Source: CAIKZZ01 sp036742455 (lineage in GTDB: Bacteria; Pseudomonadota; Gammaproteobacteria; Steroidobacterales; Steroidobacteraceae). From it: DNA of 64,000 nucleotides. Shown piece by piece: positions 50,930 to 58,790 of this stretch (position 1 is the stretch's first letter; every line of letters begins with the position of its first letter). The stretch covers positions 135,902-199,901 of the forward strand of contig DAINQU010000002.1 in assembly GCA_036742455.1 (NCBI GenBank), in the 5' to 3' direction. The translations under genes and the position numbers were made by a program. The notes under the pieces are model-generated. The model was not told the DNA's origin, made no database searches, and saw only the letters and a list, made by a program, of their open reading frames with translations.

Positions 50930-51841
50930 CTAAATTTTCTCCGCTTGCGCCAGCAGCCAATCAACGAAGAGCCGGGCCGCCGGATTGCGCAAGCCGGCCG
51001 GTGCCTGCACGGCACAGTATTGGAACGAGAGCGGGGGTGCGACGTCAAACGGGGTCACGAGTTTCCCCGACGCGAGTGCTTCGCCGGCCAACAAAAATTG
51101 GCCCAGCACAATCCCGGCGCCCGCAGCCGCCAGTTCAATGGCCACGCTCGCGCTGTCGGCACGATGGCCACGGTCGGCGTATACCGTACGCGCCTCGCCG
51201 GCTGCCACGAACCAGGACTCCCAAGTCGGGTAGGCCGAGAATCCGGTCCGCCATTGCACGTGGATGAGGTCTTCATCGGGGATCGACAGCGGCTGACCGG
51301 CGCTCACGCGTCCGCTGACGAGATAGGTCGGGGCACACATGGGCGTCACCCGATCCTGAGCGAACGGTACGGTCGTTAATTCCGGATACAGGTGCTCACC
51401 GTACGAGAGACGTACGTCGATCCGGTTGCGCAAGAAGTCGACGGGGTCCTCTTCGAGCCGCAAGTCGATCCGTACGTGCGGCGCTTGGCGCAGAAAGTCC
51501 GGGAGCCGGTGGCTGAGCCATCGGGTGCCCACCGATGGCAGCACACTGATCACGAGATGAGCGGGGCCCGTCCCGCCGACGATCCGTTCGGTCAGGGCGG
51601 CCAGCTCGTTCATCAACTCCACGCAGGTTGCGTACACCGTCTGTCCGATGTCGGTCAGGAGCAACTGATGGTGGCGTCGGATAAAGAGCTGCCGACCGTA
51701 ATAGTCTTCGAGTTTGGCGATCTGTTGGGAGACGGCCCCCGCCGTGACGCAGAGCTCCGCGGCGGCCAGCGACATGCTGCCAAGCCGGGCCGAGGCCTCA
51801 AAAGCGCGCACGGCATTGAGTGGCGGCAAGCGCCGCGTCAT
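50930..51841 (-). CDS. LysR-family regulator, GcvA-like
   Basis: A 303-residue LysR regulator. The N-terminal winged helix at 7-66 (LNAVRAFEASARLGSMSLAA, VTAGAVSQQIAKLEDYYG) matches the GcvA group, followed by a periplasmic-binding-protein-like effector domain from about 90 with TWESWFVAAG and ELAAAGAGIVLGQFLLAGE. Genes of this group often regulate neighbouring transport or amino-acid genes. Its own start is 117 bases from the RIO kinase stop, and its stop is 62 bases before the oxygenase start on the same strand, so it may head an oxygenase-receptor transcript or regulate it. The effector is not predictable. Confidence 0.9.
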   Translation of the reverse strand: MTRRLPPLNAVRAFEASARLGSMSLAAAELCVTAGAVSQQIAKLEDYYGRQLFIRRHHQLLLTDIGQTVYATCVELMNELAALTERIVGGTGPAHLVISVLPSVGTRWLSHRLPDFLRQAPHVRIDLRLEEDPVDFLRNRIDVRLSYGEHLYPELTTVPFAQDRVTPMCAPTYLVSGRVSAGQPLSIPDEDLIHVQWRTGFSAYPTWESWFVAAGEARTVYADRGHRADSASVAIELAAAGAGIVLGQFLLAGEALASGKLVTPFDVAPPLSFQYCAVQAPAGLRNPAARLFVDWLLAQAEKI

Positions 51842-51958
51842 GGAAACACGCGCGACCCGGCGTACGCCGGATCCGTCGGGAGGGGCTCGGTCAACATAGG
51901 GCGCGACTATGACGGACGCGGGTCTGCCCGTTCAAGGCACGTGCCATCGCCGTCTTGC

Positions 51959-52810
51959 TCATGAATCGCTTTGCAGGCGCGCCAAGGCGCGCGCCTCTGC
52001 GGCCCAACGCTCGTCCTCAATCGTGGCAAGCACGGCAGCGACGTCGGCCGGCGCCTCAACGACGTCAAACCGGCCGGTGAACGCACGGTCCGGTGTCAGC
52101 GTATTGGCTTCGTACGCCGCCCAAATTTCTCGGGCGTACTGGGTCTCGGCGAGCTCCGGGGCGTAGCGCGCGAAGGTCTCCCGCATATTGTTCACGTCGC
52201 GCTCAAACATCGCGTAGGCGTTATTGTTACCGGCGGCGTTGACGGCTTGCGGCAAGTCGATGATCACCGGGCCGGTTGCGTCAATGAGCACGTTGTACTC
52301 GGACAAGTCGCCGTGAATGACGCCGGCGCAGAGCATCAGCACGATTTGGCGAATCATGAAGCTGTGCCAGTCAAGGGCTTGCTCGGCGCTCATCTCGACT
52401 TCGTTGACGCGAGGGGCGGGGCGGCCGTCGGCATCGCGCACAAGTTCCATGAGCAAGACGCCATCGTGCACGCCATAGGGTGTCGGTACCCGAACGCCGG
52501 CATTCGCCAAGCGATAGAGTGCGTCGACCTCGGCGTTTTTCCACTCGGCTTCCTCCACCTCCCGACCGTGCCGGCCGCGGCGCTGTTTGGCGCGGGCATC
52601 GCGGCTGCCCCGAGATTTGCGCCCCTCCTGGTACTGGGCCAACTTATGGAAGCCGCGCTTTTCGGCGGCTTTATAGACCTTTGCGCAGCGTACGTCGGCG
52701 CCGCAGGCCACCACGTAGACGGCGGCTTCCTTGCCGCTCTTTAGTTGCCGTAACACCTGATCGACGATGCCTTCTTCGATCAGCGGCTGGAGTTCCTGAG
52801 GTGTCTTCAT
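51959..52810 (-). CDS. RIO1-type serine kinase, PA4780 family
   Basis: A 283-residue atypical protein kinase. The phosphate loop is SGKEAAVY at about 25-32 and the ATP lysine is K44 in CAKVYK. The catalytic loop is HGDLSEYN with D168, and the metal-binding aspartate is D185 in IIDLPQAV. Residues 60-90 hold a lysine/arginine-rich insert. RIO kinases of this type occur across proteobacteria; their targets are poorly known. It is transcribed as a single gene, with 81 bases between it and the DUF885 gene upstream on the same strand. Confidence 0.92.
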   Translation of the reverse strand: MKTPQELQPLIEEGIVDQVLRQLKSGKEAAVYVVACGADVRCAKVYKAAEKRGFHKLAQYQEGRKSRGSRDARAKQRRGRHGREVEEAEWKNAEVDALYRLANAGVRVPTPYGVHDGVLLMELVRDADGRPAPRVNEVEMSAEQALDWHSFMIRQIVLMLCAGVIHGDLSEYNVLIDATGPVIIDLPQAVNAAGNNNAYAMFERDVNNMRETFARYAPELAETQYAREIWAAYEANTLTPDRAFTGRFDVVEAPADVAAVLATIEDERWAAEARALARLQSDS

Positions 52811-52891
52811 GGCCTATTGTGACTCAGCACGCCGGCCGACGGGAACCCAAGCGGCGCCGCCGGGTAGCCATCGACCGACCGTGCTCCTGCC

Positions 52892-54694
52892 TCAGCGGGC
52901 CGATCGGCCGGCGGAGACCTCGGCGATCCATTGGTGGATGTCGGCCTCTAGGGCGGTCAATGGCACCGGTCCGCCGCGCAGCACCCGATCGTGGAACGCC
53001 CGCACGTCAAAAGCGGGGCCGAGGGCTCGTTGGGCGGCGTCGCGCAGCGCGCGAATTTTGAGCTCCCCGACCTTGTACGCCAACGCCTGCCCGGGATAGG
53101 CCACGTACCGCTCCACCTCGGCTCGCGCTTGGTCGGGGGACATCGAGGAGTGCTCGGTCATCCAACGCACGCCGTCCTCGACAGACCACCCGTAGGCATG
53201 GAGCCCGGTATCGATGACAAGGCGATTGGCGCGCAATATCGCGTAATTGAGGTGCCCGTAGTACTGCCAGGGGTCGTCGAACAGCCCCATTTCCGTGCCG
53301 AGCGATTCGGCATACAGACCCCAACCTTCGATGTACGCCGTGTAATTACCGGAGCGTCGGAAGGCTGGCAGCGCCGTCTGATTGAGTGCCACCGAGGCTT
53401 GAAAGTGGTGGCCGGGCAGTCCCTCGTGCAACGCGATGGTCATCACGTTAAACCGATCTTGGACGCCGCTTGCGTAGATGTTCATCCACAGTATCCCCGG
53501 TCGCGATCCGTCGGCGGCCGGCGCGGCGTAGTCGCCGTTGCCTTGGAAGGTCTGGGAGGATTCGGGCGGCAAGGGCCGGATCTCGTACGGGGTGGTCGGG
53601 ATGTAGCCGAAGAGCTCGGGGAGGTGCCCGACGATTCGCGCCGTGGCCGCTTGGTACGCCGGAACGACCTGATCCGGCGTATCGAAGCGCAGCGTCGGAT
53701 CGGCGCGCACGTGGGCGAGGAACTCGGCGCGGGTGCCCACAAACCCAACGGTGCGCTGGACGGCGTCGAATTCGCGCAAAATCCGCTCCACTTCCGATTT
53801 GCCGAGGGCGTGAATTTGCGCCGGCGTTAAATCCGTCGTGGTGTGGAACCGAACCATCCGCTGGTAAAGCGCCGGTCCGCCCGGCAAGGCGCCCAATCCG
53901 ACCGAGTCGCGCGCCTGGGGGAGGTATTCGTTGGCCAGATAGTCGTGCAGGCGTTGGTAGGCCGGCTGCACGACGGTCGCGATCGTGGCGCGGTACGCGC
54001 GCTCAAGGCGTGCGCAGTCTGCCGGGCTCACATCGGCCGGCATCGTCTTGATGGGTTGCCAAAACTCCGTGTCCTCGGGCCGCTTGCCGAGATGCACCGC
54101 CAGTTGCGGCAGCATCCGCTCGACCACCATGCGCGGCAGGACGACGTGGGTGCGCACGCCTTCGCGCAGACGCACGATCGCCGCGTCCGACCAGCGCGCG
54201 AACGCCTGCGCGCGTTGCAGCGCCAAATCGTAGTCTTCGACCGTATGGAACGGTACGGCGCCCGATCCGGCCGCATCCTGTGCGTAGACGAGATGCGGGC
54301 CCTGAAAGTGTTCCGTGGGCAACCGGCGCGCCATTACAAACAGCGGACCGTCGTAATAACGAAGCTGCTCCTCGACCGTTTGCCGGAGGATCTGGACGCT
54401 GCGCCGGTCTTCCGCCGAGAGAGTCGACGGATCGACGGCCTTGAGTTCGGTGAGGTATCGGCCCAAGGTCGACACGATATCCCGGCGCCAACGGTCGTCG
54501 AGAGAGTCATCAAACTGACTCAAGGCCGCCCGGTTGCCCAGTTGGATGGCCTGCGAGGGGTTCAGGCGCTGCACGTCCTGCCAGTAGCTGTCGAAGAGCT
54601 CGCCGATGGGGCGAGCGCTGATGGCGGTCGGAGCGAGTCCCAGGAGGCAGAGGAGGATCGCAAGGGTGCGAGACCGACGAATGGATAGGGTCAT
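52892..54694 (-). CDS. DUF885-family exported putative zinc hydrolase
   Basis: A 600-residue protein with an N-terminal signal peptide (TLAILLCLLGLAPTAISA). It belongs to the DUF885 family, whose members carry a conserved zinc-peptidase-like motif, here H423-EGLPGHHFQ in the segment MTIALHEGLPGHHFQ. Downstream blocks YIEGWGLYAESLGTEMG and YVAYPGQALAYKVGELKI are further hallmarks. The family resembles metallo-carboxypeptidases, but the substrate is not established. It is located upstream of, and on the same strand as, the RIO kinase gene with no sign of functional linkage. Confidence 0.88.
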   Translation of the reverse strand: MTLSIRRSRTLAILLCLLGLAPTAISARPIGELFDSYWQDVQRLNPSQAIQLGNRAALSQFDDSLDDRWRRDIVSTLGRYLTELKAVDPSTLSAEDRRSVQILRQTVEEQLRYYDGPLFVMARRLPTEHFQGPHLVYAQDAAGSGAVPFHTVEDYDLALQRAQAFARWSDAAIVRLREGVRTHVVLPRMVVERMLPQLAVHLGKRPEDTEFWQPIKTMPADVSPADCARLERAYRATIATVVQPAYQRLHDYLANEYLPQARDSVGLGALPGGPALYQRMVRFHTTTDLTPAQIHALGKSEVERILREFDAVQRTVGFVGTRAEFLAHVRADPTLRFDTPDQVVPAYQAATARIVGHLPELFGYIPTTPYEIRPLPPESSQTFQGNGDYAAPAADGSRPGILWMNIYASGVQDRFNVMTIALHEGLPGHHFQASVALNQTALPAFRRSGNYTAYIEGWGLYAESLGTEMGLFDDPWQYYGHLNYAILRANRLVIDTGLHAYGWSVEDGVRWMTEHSSMSPDQARAEVERYVAYPGQALAYKVGELKIRALRDAAQRALGPAFDVRAFHDRVLRGGPVPLTALEADIHQWIAEVSAGRSAR

Positions 54695-54936
54695 GGGTAA
54701 TCCGGCGATGCGCTGTCAGACGGTCCTGACACTAGCCCAGTTGCAAGCCCGATCATAGAGCAGGGGGCGTCGACGCCGGTCGGAGCCTCGGTGTTGCGAT
54801 AGGCTCCCTGGAGCCTCTCATGCCCAGTCTCGGCCGGGTGAGGGTACCGTCGCGTCGCCGATAGTTTACGTGCGTCACATTTTTTCGGTAGCGAGGTTGC
54901 TATGGTGTCGCCATTCATTCCACTGAGCGATTGACC

Positions 54937-56292
54937 ATGCCGAGTTCGACCGAATCCTCTGCCGTGTCCTCCATCGTCGCGTCTGAAGCCGCGACCGCTG
55001 GATCGGCCTCTTCGACCGCGACGGCGCCTGCCAAGGTCGTTTATGCGGGCCATTTTCCGTTGGCCGAGATGCCGACGCAGGTGGGTCCCGAGGGGATTCG
55101 GTATGACTTCAACGACGGCGCCCGTGTGGTGCTGCCGGAGCGCGGGGAAGGGGCGGGCTTGTGGCGGATCCGCCTCACCGACCTCGACACCGGCAACGTC
55201 GTGTTCAACGTGGATGTGAAAGGCGCTCGGGTCAATTCCACGAAACGTTACTACGTGCGTTTTCGCTTGGAAGTGTGGGTAGTGGATGCCGATCCTAAGT
55301 CCAAGGCGGTGCCGCGTTCGGTGCTCGACCACTCCATGGATCTGACGGATCAGAATGTTCTAATCCATCAGCCGCCAGGCACGGTCGGCGACAGCTTTGC
55401 TTGGTTTACGTACACGGCGGAATTTGCGAAGAAGCATCCCAATGCAAGGGTTACGGTGTGCCTCTCAGAGCACATCATACCGCTGGTCAAGAATGCCTAC
55501 CCGAATCTGATCTTTGTTACGCAGGATCAGCTGAGGGAGCAAAAACTCGTCGATACTTTTTACGCGTCCTACGCCTTAGGCGTGTATTTCGCCGACAAAG
55601 AGTGCAACCACCAGCCGGTAGATTTTCGACACGTCGGCCTGCACAAGACCGCAGCCTACATCTTGGGCGTCGACCCGATTGACGTCTCTCCCAAGCTTGC
55701 GCTCGAGGATGAGTCCCGGCCGATGGCCGAAAAGTACGTCTGCATCGCGGTGCAGGCCACCTCTGCCGCCAAGCAATGGAACAATCCCTACGGCTGGCGT
55801 GAAGTCGTGAAGTTTCTCAAGGCGTCCGGTTACGAGGTCGTCTGTATTGACCAGAAGCCCGAGCACGGCGTGGGCTTGCGCTGGACGCATATCCCTCATG
55901 GCACGGTCGATAAAACGGGGATCTCGCTGATGGAGGCGGCCCGTTATCTGCGGCACTGCGAGTTTATGGTGGGTCTGTCCAGCGGACTGTCCTGGCTTGC
56001 GTGGGCGGCGGGCGCCACGGTGGTGCTCATCAGCGGGTTCAGCTTGCCATCGACGGAGTTTTACACCCCGTACCGCATCATCAACTGGCATCCGTGTAAT
56101 GGCTGCTGGAATGATCCGGCGCTCATGTTTGAGAACCAGAATTTTCTCTGGTGTCCGCGACACGCGAACACGCCCAGGCAGTTTGAGTGCACCACCCAGA
56201 TTACCGGCACGCATGTGATCCGTGTGATTAAGACGATTCCGCACTTTCGCGACGTCCGTGAGGACGCGACCACGGCCGCTTCCGCGAACTAG
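54937..56292 (+). CDS. Autotransporter strand-loop-strand O-heptosyltransferase (Aah/TibC family)
   Basis: A 451-residue glycosyltransferase of the bacterial autotransporter heptosyltransferase family, which adds heptose to serines in the strand-loop-strand repeats of adhesins such as AIDA-I and TibA. The first 30 residues are a Ser/Ala/Thr-rich tail, then a beta region (GIRYDFNDGARVVLP), then a GT-B body with EKYVCIAVQATSAAKQWNN and HCEFMVGLSSGLSWLAWA. Four cysteines at 387, 390, 406 and 418 (HPCNGCWND, LWCPRH, FECT) match the iron-finger cysteines known in TibC. ATG 54937 is preferred over TTG 54931. Repeat proteins that look like its acceptors follow 2.5-5 kb downstream. Confidence 0.92.
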   Translation: MPSSTESSAVSSIVASEAATAGSASSTATAPAKVVYAGHFPLAEMPTQVGPEGIRYDFNDGARVVLPERGEGAGLWRIRLTDLDTGNVVFNVDVKGARVNSTKRYYVRFRLEVWVVDADPKSKAVPRSVLDHSMDLTDQNVLIHQPPGTVGDSFAWFTYTAEFAKKHPNARVTVCLSEHIIPLVKNAYPNLIFVTQDQLREQKLVDTFYASYALGVYFADKECNHQPVDFRHVGLHKTAAYILGVDPIDVSPKLALEDESRPMAEKYVCIAVQATSAAKQWNNPYGWREVVKFLKASGYEVVCIDQKPEHGVGLRWTHIPHGTVDKTGISLMEAARYLRHCEFMVGLSSGLSWLAWAAGATVVLISGFSLPSTEFYTPYRIINWHPCNGCWNDPALMFENQNFLWCPRHANTPRQFECTTQITGTHVIRVIKTIPHFRDVREDATTAASAN

Positions 56293-56466
56293 TTGATAGC
56301 AGGGTCGGAGATGCCGGAACGCTCTGACCCCAGTCGGAGCGTTCGGCTCGGTCCGCTTCTTGATCCGAACACTACGCTGGCGTCCGCGCGGGCGTTTTGC
56401 GTCACCCCAACCGTCAGAGAATCCGCGAGCGAGCGCTAGGCGAGGTCATTGGGACCGGATCGAAGG

Positions 56467-57041
56467 TCACGGCGGCGTGTGAAAAAATAGATCGTGCGTC
56501 AAATGTTCGACATGCACGTCGATGAACTTGACGTGTTGAGTGGCCTCGGTGGGGCAGAAGGAACTCAATCGGGCATGTCCAACGACGCAGAGGCTCCAGT
56601 AGTGGAGTCGTTCTTCGTCAATGCGATGGCCGAGTCGATCGGCCAGGTGCCGAAAAGTCTGAGTCAATAGTTGAATGCCGAGCTCAGACTGCTTCTGAAA
56701 CAGGGCCAGCGGCGGATCGGACAATTTCACAACAAATTCAGCCGCTAGTTGGTGCGACAGTTTCGTAAATAAAAAATTTGCCTACGAACAGCGGCGTCAA
56801 CAGCGCGTGCGTCAACGCCTCCACGGAATTTTTCGTGGCCGGCAATGGCAATTCTTCGACGGCCGACCTGTATTGGCGCGGGTATTTCGCCCAACGGCGT
56901 TTGAGTGCCGCTTCAACAATGTCATATTTCGACGGAAAGTGATTATTAGAGTATCGATGTGGAGTAGCCGCTACGTTCCGCCAAATCACGCAGCGTGAAA
57001 TTGCGGACTTATTCGACTGCGAAAATCTCGACGGCGCGGTT
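56467..57041 (-). pseudogene. Decayed TetR-family regulator
   Basis: Fragments in different frames together spell a TetR regulator. The helix-turn-helix can be read as RAVEIFAVE, an in-frame TAA (57009-57011), VRNFTLRDLAERSGYSTSIL, then after a one-base insertion near 56947 HFPSKYDIVEAALKRR. A second frame change near 56760 leads into a C-terminal part with LAAEFVVKLSDPPLALFQ, RIDEERLHYWSLCVVGHA and HVEHLTHDLFF, which resembles TetR ligand-domain ends. With a stop and at least two frameshifts it cannot give a functional regulator. No intact TetR gene lies nearby. The match was judged by reading, not by a search. Confidence 0.72.
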
Positions 57042-57412
57042 CTCGGTATGAACCCCGAGAGACAAAGAGCTGTCTTGTCGGCCGCGACGTCCGGTACGCA
57101 CGAGGTACCGGCAGCGGCAGGGTTGCGTCTGGTGGGTCGGGATTAATCCGCCTCTGGTAGCCTGACGGCTCCCATCCATCCCCCAGCTCGGCTGGCTCTA
57201 ACGGTCAGTCGAGCTCGGTGGGTGGTCAGAAACACGACCTGCCCCGCAAAAATACCAATCGGGACGGGCGCACACGGATGCCCCATGCGAGGATCACGCT
57301 GTTCGCTCACGATGTCCGCGGCAAACGCGGATAGCACGTCGGGTCCGAGTGTACTTGGACGCGGGGCCGTGCGCGACGATCGTGGTCTTGGGAGGCAGAG
57401 GGTCGATTCAGC
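57042..57412. other. Gene-free stretch before the sulfotransferase gene
   Basis: No convincing gene. Short open frames on both strands lack family features. The last 30 bases include GGGAGGCAGAGGG, which can serve as the ribosome site of the sulfotransferase gene. Confidence 0.5.
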
Positions 57413-58243
57413 ATGAATAAGAGCATCTATTTTTTGGCCGGGTTGCCGCGCAGCGGCTCGACTCTGCTCGCGAACATACTGGCCCAGAATCCAGCGATGT
57501 ACGTGACGCCGACATCCGGCATCGTCGACATGCTGACGAACGTCCGCAACGCCTGGGATCGTAACGATGCCTTTCAGGCGACCAATCGTAAGTTGAGCGA
57601 AGAGATCAAGCTGCGCGTATTGCAGGCGATGCTGCAAGCGTACTTTGCGCACACGGATCGGCCGATTTGTATCGATAAGAACCGCTACTGGATGGAATTC
57701 CTTGAGATGGCGGCGGCGCTCTTGGGCGGCCGCGATCGGGTCAAGATCATCGTTACTGTGCGCGATTTACGCGACACGGTGGCGTCCTTTGAGATGCTGT
57801 ATCGCAAGACGTCGGCATTGGGGCAGATCCACCAAGAGGCTAACCTCGCCCTCAAATTCAAGACGGCCATGGGACGCGTCGAAACCTTCGTCGATGATGC
57901 GCAACCGGTGGGACGCGCCTATAACGCGATCCGCGATGCCATCACGCGGGGCTGGCGGGACCGTATGCATTTTGTCGACTACGACGCACTGACCCGCCGG
58001 CCGGAGGAGACCCTTAACCGGCTGTATGCGTTTTTAGGTCATGCGGACTATCCGCACGATTTTGAGAATGTGGAGCAGACAACTGTCGAAGACGACTACG
58101 TCTACGGTTTCAAAGATCTGCACGTGATTCGCTCGCAAGTTCGCCCTCAGCCGCCGCAGTGGAGCCAAGTGTTCGACTCGACGGTCTTCAATACCCCGGT
58201 CTGGAAGAACATCGAGGCGGCAGCCCATTTCTGGAAGACCTAA
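57413..58243 (+). CDS. Sulfotransferase-family protein
   Basis: A 276-residue cytosolic protein with the PAPS-binding 5'-phosphosulfate loop GLPRSGSTLL at about 10-19 and the 3'-phosphate region IIVTVRDLRDTVASFEM at about 112-128. These are the two nucleotide-binding elements of sulfotransferases, which move sulfate from PAPS to a hydroxyl or amino group of a sugar, lipid or peptide. Bacterial members of this shape often modify surface carbohydrates. Its position between the heptosyltransferase and the two repeat-protein genes suggests sulfation of the same glycan or of the repeat proteins, but this is inference. GAGGCAGAGGG precedes ATG 57413. Confidence 0.85.
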   Translation: MNKSIYFLAGLPRSGSTLLANILAQNPAMYVTPTSGIVDMLTNVRNAWDRNDAFQATNRKLSEEIKLRVLQAMLQAYFAHTDRPICIDKNRYWMEFLEMAAALLGGRDRVKIIVTVRDLRDTVASFEMLYRKTSALGQIHQEANLALKFKTAMGRVETFVDDAQPVGRAYNAIRDAITRGWRDRMHFVDYDALTRRPEETLNRLYAFLGHADYPHDFENVEQTTVEDDYVYGFKDLHVIRSQVRPQPPQWSQVFDSTVFNTPVWKNIEAAAHFWKT

Positions 58244-58790
58244 GTGCCGTCCGTTGCGGATTTGACGCCTACCGCATACATCGGAGCGTCGGAGTAGCCC
58301 AGAATCCTCGGGATTCGATCGCTTACGTTTCGACGATGCCGCTTCTGGCGTCGTTGCTCACACGTTGGAGAGGACGCGCATACCGTTCAGCAACCTGCAC
58401 GACCGATTCAAGGTTGAAGGTTGGGAGCCCTTTCTGCGGCTCTAGATAGGCGGTTGAGGCCGGCGCTAATTCAGGTGGGTTCGTGTGGGGCGATTTTCTG
58501 TCGTGCCTCTAAGCCCGAGGCTCTAATCAGTCTACCCGGCCACAGTGTGCAAGCAGGTGCCTTGGAGGCGCTTTCTCCGGTTGTGTTGGCCTCATTATGG
58601 TCAATCGGGCCGGCGGGACCGACGGCTCGTGATATCTAGAGCGCCAAGAAATGTGCGGAGTTGCGCGAGGGTTGCGGGACGTGGTGTGGGCGTGCACCTC
58701 CATGGGGGGGCGTCCGGCTGGCGTTGCGCGGCAGCCGCGTTCATGGCTCTGCGTTCGCAACGCCGCTGAACCTTTCAAGGAACGAGCCCG
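58244..58790. other. Gene-free region with a possible relic of the Hint-protein C-terminus
   Basis: No complete gene. At 58396-58443 a short in-frame stretch reads HDRFKVEGWEPF before a TAG, resembling HGGFKVEGWAQDL of the Hint protein encoded downstream (near residue 577), also at base level. It may be a leftover of an older copy. The last bases carry AAGGAACGA, the ribosome site of the Hint gene. Confidence 0.4.

Noticed and set aside
57143..57652. 169-codon minus-strand frame overlapping the sulfotransferase start
   Set aside because: No recognisable family; it overlaps a well-supported gene and crosses its ribosome site.
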